A stretch of DNA of 64,000 nt from an uncultured Oscillospiraceae bacterium (GCA_947169975.1 CAMVRT010000001.1:172812-236811), one strand, 5' to 3'; numbered from the stretch's first letter, positions 8,259-16,830 are shown. Made by a program: numbers and translations. Notes: generated by a model from the letters alone, not told the origin.

Positions 8259-8305
8259 TTTTCCCAATTTAAAGTATTGAAAATTGGGAAAAACTGTGTT
8301 ATGAT
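8259..8305 (+). promoter_or_regulatory. Promoter with overlapping 12-bp inverted repeat, likely autoregulatory operator
   Basis: TTGAAA (8277), a 17-bp spacer and TATGAT (8300) form a good promoter. A perfect inverted repeat, TTTTCCCAATTT at 8259-8270 and its complement at 8281-8292 with a 10-bp gap, overlaps the -35 box. A further TTCCC half-like word lies upstream. The downstream gene encodes an HTH protein, so autorepression is plausible. Confidence 0.65.
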
Positions 8306-8359
8306 TAGTGGCGATAACATATAAGCTTTAATTTCCATTTTTTGTAAAAGAGGTAAGCT

Positions 8360-8713
8360 ATGGATAATCTGACTCAACTCGTTCGCGCCGAGATCGCGCG
8401 TCAGTACAAAAGTGTGCGGCAGTTTGCCTTTGCGGTGAACGTTCCCCTATCGACCATTAACAGCGCGCTGCACAACGGCATCGGCGGATCCTCCTACGAT
8501 ACGGTGATGCACATCTGTAAAACGCTGGGAATTCACGCTGTTGCCGAGGACAACGCCCACTATCTCACCGAGGATGCCCTTCGGCTGCTGGAGCAGTACG
8601 CACAGTTGGATAATTATGGGCGCCACACCATCAGTTCCGTGATGCAGGTGGAGTATGAGCGCTGCATGGAGAGTCCCCGTGCCAAGGCCAAACGTGCCGC
8701 TGAAACGGAGTAA
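8360..8713 (+). CDS. Helix-turn-helix (XRE-like) regulator
   Basis: 117 residues. The N-terminal half has a lambda-repressor-type fold: SVRQFAFAVNVPLSTINSAL (residues about 19-38) is the helix-turn-helix, followed by SYDTVMHICKTLGI. The C-terminal part (LTEDALRLLEQYAQLD) resembles the tail of phage-repressor-like clostridial regulators. AAGAGGTAAGCT lies upstream of the ATG. The promoter overlaps a 12-bp inverted repeat, which may be its own operator. It is a single-gene unit ended by the hairpin at 8734. Target genes unknown; the island boundary lies only 700 bp away. Confidence 0.85.
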   Translation: MDNLTQLVRAEIARQYKSVRQFAFAVNVPLSTINSALHNGIGGSSYDTVMHICKTLGIHAVAEDNAHYLTEDALRLLEQYAQLDNYGRHTISSVMQVEYERCMESPRAKAKRAAETE

Positions 8714-8733
8714 TCCTTCCCGTCGAAAAGCTG

Positions 8734-8760
8734 AAAACGCCGCCTTGTGCGGCGTTTTTT
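8734..8760 (+). terminator. Intrinsic terminator of the HTH regulator gene
   Basis: AACGCCGC / GCGGCGTT stem with a 4-5 base loop, followed by TTTTTTCTTTT. Confidence 0.9.
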
Positions 8761-8855
8761 CTTTTGCGTCTCATGTTTTAATGTGCCGGAACATATCCTG
8801 TGAAAAAGCCGGAGGGTGCCGCCCTGCGGCAGACTGACAGGAAGGGACGATTGTC

Positions 8856-9458
8856 ATGATCAAGAAAAGAAAGAGGTCTGTGCGGATCCTGCTGCTGCGG
8901 CGGCAGTATCTCCTGGTGGCGGCTGCGTTGGTGCTGGCGGGCGGCATCTTCTGGGTCGTAAGTTGGCCGGCCGCCGCCGTCACAGCTACCGCCACGCAGC
9001 GGCAGCTGCCCATTTACTCCGTGGATCGAGATGAAAAGATTTGTTCCATCTCCTTTGACGCCGCATGGGGCAACGAGGACACCCAGATGTTGATCGACAT
9101 CCTCGGAAAATACAACGTCAAGGCCACTTTTTTCGTGGTGGGAGACTGGGCGGAAAAATACCCCGAATCCGCCAAGGCATTGGCTGATGCAGGTCACGAG
9201 GTCATGAGCCATTCCCTGCATCATGACCACTATAATTCCCTTTCCGCTGACCAGATCCTGGCGGATCTGGCCGCCGCCAACAAAAAGATCAGTGCCGTCA
9301 CAGGCGTCACACCTACGCTGATCCGCTGTCCATACGGAGAGTACGACGATCATGTGATCTCCGCCATCCGCTCCGCAGGCATGGAGCCCATTCAGTGGGA
9401 TGTGGATGTATACCATACAACGGAAACCCCTTGCGGCACAACGGATTGCAGCGATTAA
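8856..9458 (+). pseudogene. pdaB: PdaB-like polysaccharide deacetylase, 5' part, split by the island
   Basis: Reads as a spore-type NodB-family deacetylase up to about residue 183. There is a basic N-terminus with one membrane anchor (QYLLVAAALVLAGGIFWVV, residues about 15-33), the first metal motif in the PdaB form SFDAAWGNEDT, the histidine motif HSLHH, and RCPYGEYDD. It then reads IQWDVD and leaves the family: the last 14 or so residues (VYHTTETPCGTTDC...) come from the island. The natural continuation (DSLDWKDYDADTIY) is found at 46.57 kb. PdaB is needed for spore cortex or stability in Bacillus (known for the family). As it stands the product lacks the C-terminal quarter of the catalytic barrel and is probably inactive unless the island is excised. 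Confidence 0.9.
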
Positions 9459-9530
9459 GCCCGAATGCAAAAAAGGGAGTTTTAAAATGTAATCCATGTG
9501 CGCAAACGGATAAAATTCCACCTTAATTTT
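9407..9530 (+). repeat. Left end of the island (imperfect terminal inverted repeat)
   Basis: Begins TGTATACCATACAACGGAAA and contains TTGCGGCACAACGGATTGC, then CATGTGCGCAAACGG and AAAATTCCACCTTA (9495-9530). The complement of the right end shows the same words in the same order: GTATACCAAACAAAGGAAA, TTGTGCCACAACGGTTTGC, CATGTGCGCAATCGG and AAAATTCCACCTTA. A further inverted copy of the CCACCTTA word lies at 9609-9627. These are good candidates for recombinase end- and arm-binding sites. Confidence 0.75.
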
Positions 9531-9972
9531 CCTCCATAAACGGCGGCAACAATGTCGTGAGACATGGTAAATACAGGAGATGTCTCAAATCGTCGTTTTA
9601 AACTCTGCACCAAATAAGGTGGAAAAATGAGTAGTTTGTGGTGCCTTCCTGGCGCGAAGGATTCGGCCTCAGAAATACCAATAACATCTTTTCTCTTGCG
9701 AATAATCGATACACATATAAACGCCATCTTGGAGATGTCCAAGGTGGCGTTTTGTATATTGACACATTTTCTTTTGAAGATATCTGTTCTTCGCATTAAC
9801 CTAATATTATTACGTAAGGACGAGATAGGTAAAACTGTTGACAAGATAGCCCGAACACTTTCAACCACAATTTGATAAAACAGCATCGATGGTGGCTTGT
9901 GGTCTACAGTGTATGCAAATTGCAAAAACACAATATGTTGTGTCTAACTATTGCAAAAAGCGGAATATATAG
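9531..9972. other. Non-coding left-end region of the island
   Basis: No convincing gene. It contains an 8-bp inverted repeat TGAGACAT / ATGTCTCA (9558-9587), an inverted copy of the subterminal word (AAATAAGGTGG at 9612), and a strong hairpin AACGCCATCTTGG / CCAAGGTGGCGTT (9720-9751) followed by TTTG, which may end transcription entering from the host gene. A 149-codon minus-strand frame here has no family resemblance and no ribosome site. Confidence 0.5.
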
Positions 9973-10000
9973 TTGACATAGAGTTTTTCCGTGGTATACT
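9973..10000 (+). promoter_or_regulatory. Promoter of the KTSC gene pair
   Basis: TTGACA, a 16-bp spacer and TATACT, 30 bp before the start codon at 10031. Confidence 0.8.
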
Positions 10001-10030
10001 ATGCGGTGATCTGTGAAAGGAGGTGAGACG

Positions 10031-10243
10031 ATGCCACAGATGATTCCTGTCCAGTCCAGCAACCTGAGCTCGGTTGGGTATGATCCAGCCACGAGTACGC
10101 TTTACATCGCGTTCCACTCCGGGCGCACCTACGCCTACTATGGTGTTCCTGCTGGTGTGCACAAAGCCCTGATGCTGGCGCCTAGCAAGGGCAGGTATCA
10201 CAGCGCGTACATCAAGTACGCATTCCCGTATTGCCGCCTGTGA
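10031..10243 (+). CDS. KTSC domain protein
   Basis: 70 residues, almost entirely one KTSC domain: VQSSNLSSVGYDPATSTLYI (residues 6-25), GRTYAYYGVPAGVHKALM and SKGRYHSAYIK. The domain is found alone or fused to larger proteins, often in phages and mobile elements; its biochemical role is not established to my knowledge. The ATG at 10031 is preceded by a near-perfect AAAGGAGGTGA; an upstream ATG at 10013 overlaps that site and is rejected. It is cotranscribed with the small basic protein at 10297, with no promoter between them. Confidence 0.9.
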   Translation: MPQMIPVQSSNLSSVGYDPATSTLYIAFHSGRTYAYYGVPAGVHKALMLAPSKGRYHSAYIKYAFPYCRL

Positions 10244-10296
10244 TGCGGCGATGAGTGTCCCGCGGCAAGGATGTGTCTAACGAAGGAGGTGAACGG

Positions 10297-10443
10297 ATGG
10301 CGAAGGCAAATTCCAAGCAAACCAGTAAGGCCGTGGCATCCAAGGCTGCCAAGCTGCTCTCCAAACCCAGCAGCTCCGCCCGCGTCAAGAGCGTCGCAGC
10401 CAGTGCTCTGTCCCAAACCCGTCCCGGCAGAAAAACTAAATAA
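10297..10443 (+). CDS. Small basic Ser/Lys/Ala-rich protein paired with KTSC
   Basis: 48 residues of low complexity, rich in K, S and A (MAKANSKQTSKAVASKAA...), ending QTRPGRKTK. A strong AAGGAGGTGAACGG precedes the ATG. No domain is recognised. Its composition suggests a nucleic-acid-binding tail-like protein (inference). Small proteins of this composition next to KTSC genes are familiar from other Firmicutes. An intrinsic terminator follows at 10460. Confidence 0.7.
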   Translation: MAKANSKQTSKAVASKAAKLLSKPSSSARVKSVAASALSQTRPGRKTK

Positions 10444-10459
10444 GGTGCTCTAACGAGCT

Positions 10460-10495
10460 GAGCGAGGTGCAAGAACACCTCGCTCATTCTTTTTT
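10460..10495 (+). terminator. Intrinsic terminator of the KTSC unit
   Basis: Stem GAGCGAGGTG / CACCTCGCTC with a 6-base loop, followed by ATTCTTTTTT. Confidence 0.9.
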
Positions 10496-10528
10496 ACATT
10501 GAGAAATCGAGTCTTAAGAGAACATCAT

Positions 10529-11230
10529 TCACACCAACGCCTCAATTATACGTTCCAGATACTCTTTGGAACTTGCCTTGGGCCACGAGGGGTGATAGGT
10601 AAAAATGTAGCGGCGCGATTCATCCGAGAGCGTGAAAATGTACCCGTGATCCCTTAACAGTGAATTGTCACGACAGCCGTTTGGATAAAGCTTTTCGATA
10701 AAATCAGGGTACTCATGTTTCAATGATGTATTGTGCCAGCCGAAGAAAACGACATGCGAGGGACTCATGATCTGAATAACTTGATTTAACAAAGGGCGGA
10801 TAGCAGGCTTGTGCAGAGCAGTGCGGTCTGATGCCGAGAGAGCTTTTCCGTCCCTCGTGTTGATCACGTCGATATTCGTCCACGCAAAGACTGCCTCCGG
10901 ATGTGCTGCATGAAGACGGCGGAATCTCCGCCAAAACGGGCTTCGATTCTCGGAGAAGCCAAACAGCTGACCGTGGAGGTAATCCAGGATCCACTTCTGA
11001 CACTCCTGGCACTCCTGGGCGTCTCCTCCGTAAGGATAATTGTCCCGGCTCCCCCAGGTTGCCTCCTCTCCCACGATGAGAATCCTCTTTTCCGCATCTG
11101 ACCACCACTCGGGAACGCCAGTGCAGAAGATATTGGAGTAATTTCCCGTCAGAAGTTGAGGACTTACCTCTCGAAGTTCAGACAACCACGCAACATAGAG
11201 ATCTCGGATCCTCTCGTTAATGTTGTTCAT
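10529..11230 (-). CDS. Possible uracil-DNA-glycosylase-fold protein, function uncertain
   Basis: 233 residues from the ATG at 11230, preceded by CAGGAGGAGAACGTC; a longer frame starting at 11341 lacks a ribosome site. Two motifs have the spacing and look of the UDG superfamily: RILIVGEEATWGS near residue 48 (nucleotide-pocket strand) and FTYHPSWP near residue 213 (HPS motif); HVVFFGWHNTSL lies between them. Four cysteine-containing positions (CQECQK) are also present. I cannot place it in a named family, so the call is by fold resemblance only. It lies alone, next to the UvrD-like gene on the same strand, with a hairpin between them. A nucleic-acid-related role fits the context but is not shown. 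Confidence 0.45.
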   Translation of the reverse strand: MNNINERIRDLYVAWLSELREVSPQLLTGNYSNIFCTGVPEWWSDAEKRILIVGEEATWGSRDNYPYGGDAQECQECQKWILDYLHGQLFGFSENRSPFWRRFRRLHAAHPEAVFAWTNIDVINTRDGKALSASDRTALHKPAIRPLLNQVIQIMSPSHVVFFGWHNTSLKHEYPDFIEKLYPNGCRDNSLLRDHGYIFTLSDESRRYIFTYHPSWPKASSKEYLERIIEALV

Positions 11231-11353
11231 GACGTTCTCCTCCTGCTTGTGGGTTATAGGGATGCTTTCGGATATCATCGAACGCATCTTTCCATGGATA
11301 TCATACCTCGGAACGCAGCTAATTGTCAAATGGAGGCACACTTCTTATCCGCG

Positions 11354-11381
11354 AGGCGTGGGACAAAACTGTCCCACGCCT
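11354..11381. repeat. Hairpin repeat copy 1 (flanks the UvrD-like gene)
   Basis: AGGCGTGGGACA / TGTCCCACGCCT hairpin followed by TGTCAGCACTATA. A related hairpin with similar downstream bases lies at 14529-14554, on the other side of the UvrD-like gene. Confidence 0.55.
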
Positions 11382-11437
11382 TGTCAGCACTATATCTTGA
11401 TCCGCGCCACCTTGCCCCAGGGGCTGGGCCCCATCGT

Positions 11438-14392
11438 TTATGGCCTCCCCTGCACCTGCTCCAGTGTGTGGAACGCTGCGGTGGCAGCTTTTTCCCGCGT
11501 CTCATAGCGCGTCTCACAAAACTGACCGTCGATCAAATATTTCCACCCGCCGTTCTGTAGCTTATACAGTACGATCAGATGTTCACCGATTTTCAAATAC
11601 GGGTTCCCGTTTCTGGATTGCTTCCATTTCCGCGCTTTAAAACTGTCCATGCGTGCCTGACGGTTTTTCAGGTCGCGCTCTCTCTTTCGAGCAGCTTCCA
11701 TATCTCCCTCCATTTTTCCGGCGCAGACGCAGCCAACGCCCAGTGCGTGAAAGTGCGGATGGACCATATGGTGTACATACCGGATGATCTGACGTCCGCA
11801 CATTTCGCAGGTTTTACACGGGCACCCTAGATCGGAAACGCCCGTACAAGCCCATCCGGAATGGGGAACGTCTTCCCTCTTCCAAAGATTGTCCGCAGAG
11901 TGAATCTCATCCTGCGAAATGGGGCTATCATTTTCAAACTCGTTTTCCTGAACGGTGACGGTTCCTGATGCCTTCAACAAGACTCCTCCATCAGGTGCGT
12001 CAGGTTCTTCGGATTTGTCGCGCTCATCGTCCTCCATTTCGGCAGATTCCTTTTGACGCAGATTCGAATCTTCACCGGAAAGAACGATTGCCGCCATGCC
12101 GTCTTCGGGATTTGGCAGTTGCTGACTGGGTCGCTCCGTCTGCGAAAAAAAACCTTCCGGGGGATTGTCGCGGTTTCCTTTTGAGACGGCAGCAGGTGTT
12201 TTCACCAGCATGCGCTGGTGTGGACCTTTGAAATAGTCGATGGACAAGCTTCGAGGCGTGGAAAGGTTATCAAACTGGACTTTTACCGTTCTCCGGCCGG
12301 GATCGGTGGATATGACGCGACCTGTTCCGAACACATGATGTGTAACGACATCACCGCCTCCATAGTCGGGCGGCTCCTCCGCAGAGATCCCCGCATTCAG
12401 TTTCCTCGTGTAGTCGCGGCTTTCCTGATCAAGCTCCTTTGAGATGTTGCCCACACGTACGTAGTTGTCCGTACCGATCTCCCGAAGGAAGCGGGAAGGC
12501 AGCTTTTTTATCCCATTCTGTGAGGTTCCCTCCGAATCCGTGAGATAGAGCTGCTTCTCAGCGCGGGTAATCGCCACGTAACAAAGGCGGCGTTCTTCCT
12601 CCAACCCCAGAAGCTTTCGCTCCTCAATCGTCCTTGCAGACGGGAAAATACCCTCCGTGAAGCCCATCACGATGACCGCAGGGAATTCCAGTCCCTTGGC
12701 CGCGTGGATCGTCATAAGCTTGACTGCATCCCGCTCCTTTTCCGCATCTTCTCCCGCCTGCAGAGCAATTTGCTGAAGGAACTCCGTAATCGTCATTTCT
12801 TCGCCGAAATTCCTTTCAAATTCATCGGCCATCCGCTTGAACTCCATCAGGTTTTCATATCTCTCCTCGTCACCCAACTCGCGGATGTATTTCTCATACC
12901 CGGTCTCCGTTGTCGTACGGTTCACGATTTCCGTGATACGGAGTTGACCTATCGATGCGCGCATTTTCTCGACCCATTTGACAATACCTGCCGTATCGCT
13001 GTTTTTAAATGGTGTCTCATGAAGATGCGCACCGAGTACTTCAATCAGGCTGGGCCTCGCCTCTTCACTAAACAGCGAGATGTCTCGCTCCTGTGCCTGC
13101 TCCAGTGCCGCCATCTTGGTTCTGCCGAACCGGCGTCGGGGCTTGTTGATGATTCGCTTGAAGGAGCTGTCATCCTGGAAGGCTATCAGACGCAGGTAGG
13201 CGATCACGTCCTGGATCTCCATTCGCTGGTAGAATTTTACGCCGCTGTAGATCTCATAGGGGATATTCTGTTCCACCAGCCGCTTCTCCACTACGCGGGA
13301 CAGGAAACCGGAACGGTATAGAATCGCATAATCCGAATACTGCCGCTCTCCTCTGCGTGTCTCACTCTTGATGAGATTCGCAATGATGCCTGTCTCCTCC
13401 TCTTCGCTTTTGGTGTGATAGTGGATAACGGCAGCGCCGTCGGGGGATTTCGTGTAAAGTTCCTTTTTCAGGCGCAGCGTGTTTTTGTCGATCAGCGTAT
13501 TCGCGCACGTTAGGATCTGGGGCGTCGAGCGATAATTTCGGTTAAGAAAAACCGTCCTGGTGGGTACATGTGTCTTGTCGAAATCGACCAGCAGCTTTAC
13601 GTCTGAGCCGCGCCACTCATAGATGTTCTGATCCGGGTCTCCGACGATCATTAGGTTCCCGTATCGTGAGGAGAGAATATCGACTAAGCGTAGCTCTCGT
13701 GCGGAGCTGTCCTGGAACTCGTCGACCTGGATGTAGTTGAGCCTGTCCTGCCACTTATCACGTACGGAGGCATCGTTTTCCAAGAGATATAGAGCAAAGG
13801 AGAGCAGATCATTGAAATCCAGCGCGCTGATGGCCTTTTGGCGCTGCATATACTCCTCCATGATCTCATCGTCCATGGTCGCGATTGATTTACAGATCTG
13901 CCCTGCAGCGGGATTACACATACGCGGAACATATTCCGTGTAATACAGAGTCTTGTATTCCTCGATTTGCTTCAGAACTTTCTCAAAGCTGGCATAGTCC
14001 AGCCGTAGCTCCCTTTTCTGGTAGATCTCGCCGATGATTGTCTTCTGCTGTGTCGTGTCAATAATCTGAAACCCTTTTGGCAAAAAGAGCTTGTCGGAAT
14101 CCTCTCGCAGGAGGCGTGCGCAAAATCCGTGATATGTGCAGACAAGCGACGTCTCGTTTTCATCGCCTATAATAGCACGGATCCTCCGCCGCATTTCACC
14201 GGCCGCTTTATTGGTAAAAGTCACGCAGAGGATGTTGGAGGCATCTATGCCGTACTCCTTCGCAAGATACGCATATCGGCACACGAGAAGCTTCGTCTTT
14301 CCGCTTCCCGCACCGGCAATAACACGCACATATCCTTCCGTTTCAGAGACGGCCTCCAGCTGCTTTTCATTGAGCCCATTCAGGTAGTCCAT
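11438..14392 (-). CDS. UvrD/PcrA-type SF1 helicase with C-terminal Cys/His-rich domain
   Basis: 984 residues. Helicase motifs in order: Q-motif LNEKQLEAV, Walker A AGAGSGKT (residue about 30), CVTFTNKAAGEM, DEFQD (residue about 226), VGDPDQNIYEWRGS, LNRNYRST, and LMTIHAAKGLEFPAVIV followed by VAITRA. Family members are 3'-5' DNA translocases. After residue 700 the protein continues with an acidic linker and then a compact Cys/His-rich part: CPCKTCEMCGRQ, HHMVHPHFHALGVGCVC, ending in a small basic domain (residues about 840-980). This tail is not part of PcrA and looks like a fused zinc-binding module. The ATG at 14392 is chosen (GGGGGAG at proper spacing); an overlapping GTG six bases upstream is too close to that site. 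Confidence 0.9.
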   Translation of the reverse strand: MDYLNGLNEKQLEAVSETEGYVRVIAGAGSGKTKLLVCRYAYLAKEYGIDASNILCVTFTNKAAGEMRRRIRAIIGDENETSLVCTYHGFCARLLREDSDKLFLPKGFQIIDTTQQKTIIGEIYQKRELRLDYASFEKVLKQIEEYKTLYYTEYVPRMCNPAAGQICKSIATMDDEIMEEYMQRQKAISALDFNDLLSFALYLLENDASVRDKWQDRLNYIQVDEFQDSSARELRLVDILSSRYGNLMIVGDPDQNIYEWRGSDVKLLVDFDKTHVPTRTVFLNRNYRSTPQILTCANTLIDKNTLRLKKELYTKSPDGAAVIHYHTKSEEEETGIIANLIKSETRRGERQYSDYAILYRSGFLSRVVEKRLVEQNIPYEIYSGVKFYQRMEIQDVIAYLRLIAFQDDSSFKRIINKPRRRFGRTKMAALEQAQERDISLFSEEARPSLIEVLGAHLHETPFKNSDTAGIVKWVEKMRASIGQLRITEIVNRTTTETGYEKYIRELGDEERYENLMEFKRMADEFERNFGEEMTITEFLQQIALQAGEDAEKERDAVKLMTIHAAKGLEFPAVIVMGFTEGIFPSARTIEERKLLGLEEERRLCYVAITRAEKQLYLTDSEGTSQNGIKKLPSRFLREIGTDNYVRVGNISKELDQESRDYTRKLNAGISAEEPPDYGGGDVVTHHVFGTGRVISTDPGRRTVKVQFDNLSTPRSLSIDYFKGPHQRMLVKTPAAVSKGNRDNPPEGFFSQTERPSQQLPNPEDGMAAIVLSGEDSNLRQKESAEMEDDERDKSEEPDAPDGGVLLKASGTVTVQENEFENDSPISQDEIHSADNLWKREDVPHSGWACTGVSDLGCPCKTCEMCGRQIIRYVHHMVHPHFHALGVGCVCAGKMEGDMEAARKRERDLKNRQARMDSFKARKWKQSRNGNPYLKIGEHLIVLYKLQNGGWKYLIDGQFCETRYETREKAATAAFHTLEQVQGRP

Positions 14393-14695
14393 GAACACTC
14401 CCCCTATCCTATTCGCTGCGTTTTCCCGGATGTCAGTTTTCCTTTTACATCATGTCAGAAGGCATATCCTAAAAAAGGGACATACGAACTGCGTTTGGGA
14501 AAAACGGAAAGGAAATAAACCGGGACCGGGCGTGGGGCATTTTTGCTCCACGCCTTGCCGTATAGTGGGAGCACAAAAAAAAAGAGGGTGGAAAAAGTGA
14601 AAATCTCGCCTAACAAAACGGGAGTTGTCGATTATTCCTGTCCAACACAGTTGGCCCGCAGAGTCGGGCCGCAGCATCAGCTCAAGGAGGGAAAA
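14393..14695. other. Divergent intergenic region
   Basis: Holds the hairpin repeat copy at 14529-14554, an A-rich tract with GAGGGTGG (14583-14592) that could serve an alternative GTG start at 14597 of the DnaB-like frame, and a small inverted repeat GGCCCG / CGGGCC before the chosen start. Promoters for the two divergent genes must lie here, but I see no clear consensus pair. Confidence 0.4.
14529..14554. repeat. Hairpin repeat copy 2
   Basis: GGCGTGGGGCA / TGCTCCACGCC (one mismatch) followed by TTGCCGTATAG, similar to the copy at 11354-11381. The two copies bracket the UvrD-like gene. Confidence 0.55.
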
Positions 14696-15412
14696 ATGAC
14701 ACAAATGAACAACCAACCGATCCCCACGGGCCTTGCGCCGCTGGATGACGCCTTGGGCGGAGGATTACGGCCCGGCACGCTGACAGTGATCGCCGGGCGG
14801 CCCGGTATGGGCGCCACGTCGCTGGCTTTGCAGATCGGCGAATGCATCGCCGGTACCATGCGCAAAAAGGGGTGGCTCTACACAGGAGGCTCTGCGGAAC
14901 TGAATCCTGCCGACGTTCTGGGCAGCCTCCTGCGATACAGAGATTCGGGCACTCGGCTTCCGTTCATCATATGTGACAGCCCCCATTGGTCCGCCGCCAT
15001 GATCGAGCGTGCACTGGCGGGCAAGCCGGTCAGCTGCGTGGTAATCGACGAGCTGCTCCGTCTTGCACCCAACCGGCCGGAGCGGTACGACTGCCCTTCC
15101 GCAGCATATCCCGCCATGGCGCAGGAGCTGAAGCATCTGGCGCGGGTGCTGCACGTGCCAGTGCTCTGCAACGTCCGTCTGGGGCGGTTTGTGGAAGAGA
15201 GGGAGGATCCGCACCCTACGCTGGCGGATCTCACGTACAGCTGTCCCCTGGGCGAGGCGGTGGACACGGTGCTGCTGCTCTACCGGGACGGCTACTACGA
15301 TCCGAAGAAGAGAGGAACACCGGAGCGGACACAGATCACCGTGTCGCAGCGGCACGGCGGTGAAAAGGCCGTTTTCTGCCGCTGGAACGGGGCGCTGACG
15401 TGGTATTCATAG
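14696..15412 (+). CDS. DnaB C-terminal-domain-like protein with Walker A lysine replaced
   Basis: 238 residues, corresponding to the RecA-like half of replicative DnaB without the N-terminal primase-interaction domain. The family pattern is clear: TGLAPLDDALGGGLRPGTL, then GRPGMGATSLALQI, VVIDELLRLAP, LKHLARVLHVPVLC, LADLTYS and VLLLYRDGYY. DnaB normally has GRPGMGKT; here the catalytic lysine codon is GCC (Ala), and the strand normally ending in S-Q reads CNVRLGR. ATP hydrolysis is therefore doubtful. The ATG at 14696 has AAGGAGGGAAAA upstream. It is first in a plus-strand cluster with two unknown genes and the mini-PolC. A regulatory or structural role in a replication complex is inferred. 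Confidence 0.8.
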   Translation: MTQMNNQPIPTGLAPLDDALGGGLRPGTLTVIAGRPGMGATSLALQIGECIAGTMRKKGWLYTGGSAELNPADVLGSLLRYRDSGTRLPFIICDSPHWSAAMIERALAGKPVSCVVIDELLRLAPNRPERYDCPSAAYPAMAQELKHLARVLHVPVLCNVRLGRFVEEREDPHPTLADLTYSCPLGEAVDTVLLLYRDGYYDPKKRGTPERTQITVSQRHGGEKAVFCRWNGALTWYS

Positions 15413-15442
15413 AGGAAGAGAGACCGGAAGGGAGGCTCGAAA

Positions 15443-16441
15443 ATGGACATCCTGCGCTATATGGCGTCAGACAACATGCCGCCCATGGACGAGGCGACCT
15501 ATCACCGTCTGCTGGACACGTTTCTCCCCTCGGAGGAGATGCGGGCATATCTGAAAACGCAGCCCATGCTGCCGGAAACAACGATTCGGGAGCTGATCGC
15601 AGGATCGCCGGTATCGCTGGAGGAAAAGGCCAGGTGGGCGTGGGGCGCGGACAAGCAGCTGGTGGATCGCGCGCTGGCCGAGCTGACGGCCCGCCCCGGA
15701 GAGCTGTTTACGCTGGAGGACGCCTGGTACGATGAGGAAATCCGGGAGGCAAAGTATCGGTTCAACGCGCCGTTTCTCCGCTTTGAGCAGGTGCTAACCC
15801 ACGTCCGCGACGAGTTGGCGGAAGAAGTGGGCGACGTTGGGGAGTGGCGCGACAGCCAGTGGTATGAGGTGCAGAAATGGGCGCCCAACGGGGACGGCGA
15901 GCTGGTCGGTGTCTGCACCTACTGGCTGCTGGGGGATCAGGTGACATATTTCAGGTGGAAAGACTGGTGGAAGGACTGCCGTGCGGACAACCCTTTTAAC
16001 AGCTACTGCCCAGAGCCGAATCTGCCGGTGCCCTTCCGACCGGGGGAGATCCTCACCATCGACTGCCGCCCATTTGCCCCCGTCAAGCACGCATTGCTGC
16101 TGGAGGTGGGCGACAACCGGGATTGCTGCTGCCTGCAGGCCCTGTGCCGGGATGAAAAATCAGGGTGCTGGATCACCGGCGCGGTGAAGCACCGCTCCCT
16201 GTTCAGCGGGCCGTATGTCGATCCCCTCTATACGCCGGTGTACCGTTTGGCACGCTTCCCAGGGGATTTGCCGCCGGAGGAGCAGCTGCTGCTGACGGCT
16301 CAGTGGGCCATCGGCGGGGACGAGGAAAAGGGTGCGTACCTATGGAATAGGATCAACGGCGTGGACAAGAACAAGGATGCGCCGTGGAAGTACAGGCTGA
16401 CAGATGAACAACTGCTGCATCTTATCACGGAGGTGGAATGA
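15443..16441 (+). CDS. Unknown protein, island replication-like cluster
   Basis: 332 residues, acidic, no membrane segment. Not recognised. It has a tryptophan- and tyrosine-rich middle (WRDSQWYEVQKWAP near residue 137, TYFRWKDWWKDCRADNPF near residue 168) and a beta-rich part (EILTIDCRPFAPVKHALLLE). GGGAGGCTCGAAA precedes the ATG. The gap to the DnaB-like gene is 30 bp, and the next gene begins one base after its stop, so the three are one operon. Its codon use is high-GC like its neighbours. Function unknown. Confidence 0.7.
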   Translation: MDILRYMASDNMPPMDEATYHRLLDTFLPSEEMRAYLKTQPMLPETTIRELIAGSPVSLEEKARWAWGADKQLVDRALAELTARPGELFTLEDAWYDEEIREAKYRFNAPFLRFEQVLTHVRDELAEEVGDVGEWRDSQWYEVQKWAPNGDGELVGVCTYWLLGDQVTYFRWKDWWKDCRADNPFNSYCPEPNLPVPFRPGEILTIDCRPFAPVKHALLLEVGDNRDCCCLQALCRDEKSGCWITGAVKHRSLFSGPYVDPLYTPVYRLARFPGDLPPEEQLLLTAQWAIGGDEEKGAYLWNRINGVDKNKDAPWKYRLTDEQLLHLITEVE

Positions 16442-16442
16442 G

Positions 16443-16820
16443 ATGGAATACTATGCCGGATGGGCGACAGACCCGCAGGCGCGAGCGTACAGGGGTTATT
16501 CCGATCCCGCGGAGCAGCTGCGGTTTCGCATCGAGGATCTGCGGCAGCGGCTGCTGGAGCTGGGCGGGTGCTATGACAGCGCCATGTTGGCGGAGGCGAG
16601 GAGCGAGGACTTCCGCCGGCCCCATGCCGAACGGGATATCGAGTACGTATTGCCGGGGCATTTGAGCCGTGAGGACACGCTGACGGCACTGCTGCTGGCG
16701 GAGAACAAGCTGTGGCGGCTGGGAGAACCGCCGGTGGAGGAGCTGCCGGACGATAACCAGCTCCACATTTGGGGCTTCTATTCCGGCCGCACACTGGCCA
16801 AGCCGATCATCGCTGCATAA
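16443..16820 (+). CDS. Small unknown protein, same operon
   Basis: 125 residues from the ATG at 16443, which follows GGAGGTGGAATGAG; the previous gene stops two bases upstream. It is mostly helical (DPAEQLRFRIEDLRQRLLEL near residue 24), with a tyrosine-rich N-terminus (MEYYAGWATDPQARAYRGY). Not recognised. Ten bases separate it from the PolC-like gene. Its position suggests an accessory subunit for the polymerase or helicase-like proteins (inference from context alone). Confidence 0.65.
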   Translation: MEYYAGWATDPQARAYRGYSDPAEQLRFRIEDLRQRLLELGGCYDSAMLAEARSEDFRRPHAERDIEYVLPGHLSREDTLTALLLAENKLWRLGEPPVEELPDDNQLHIWGFYSGRTLAKPIIAA

Positions 16821-16830
16821 GGAGGACGCT

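Noticed and set aside
8856..9458. Complete, independently functional short deacetylase
   Set aside because: The last residues come from the island end, and the missing C-terminal catalytic part is found intact at 46.57 kb.
9482..9931. 149-codon minus frame in the left end of the island
   Set aside because: No family resemblance or ribosome site; it overlaps the terminal repeats and a terminator hairpin.
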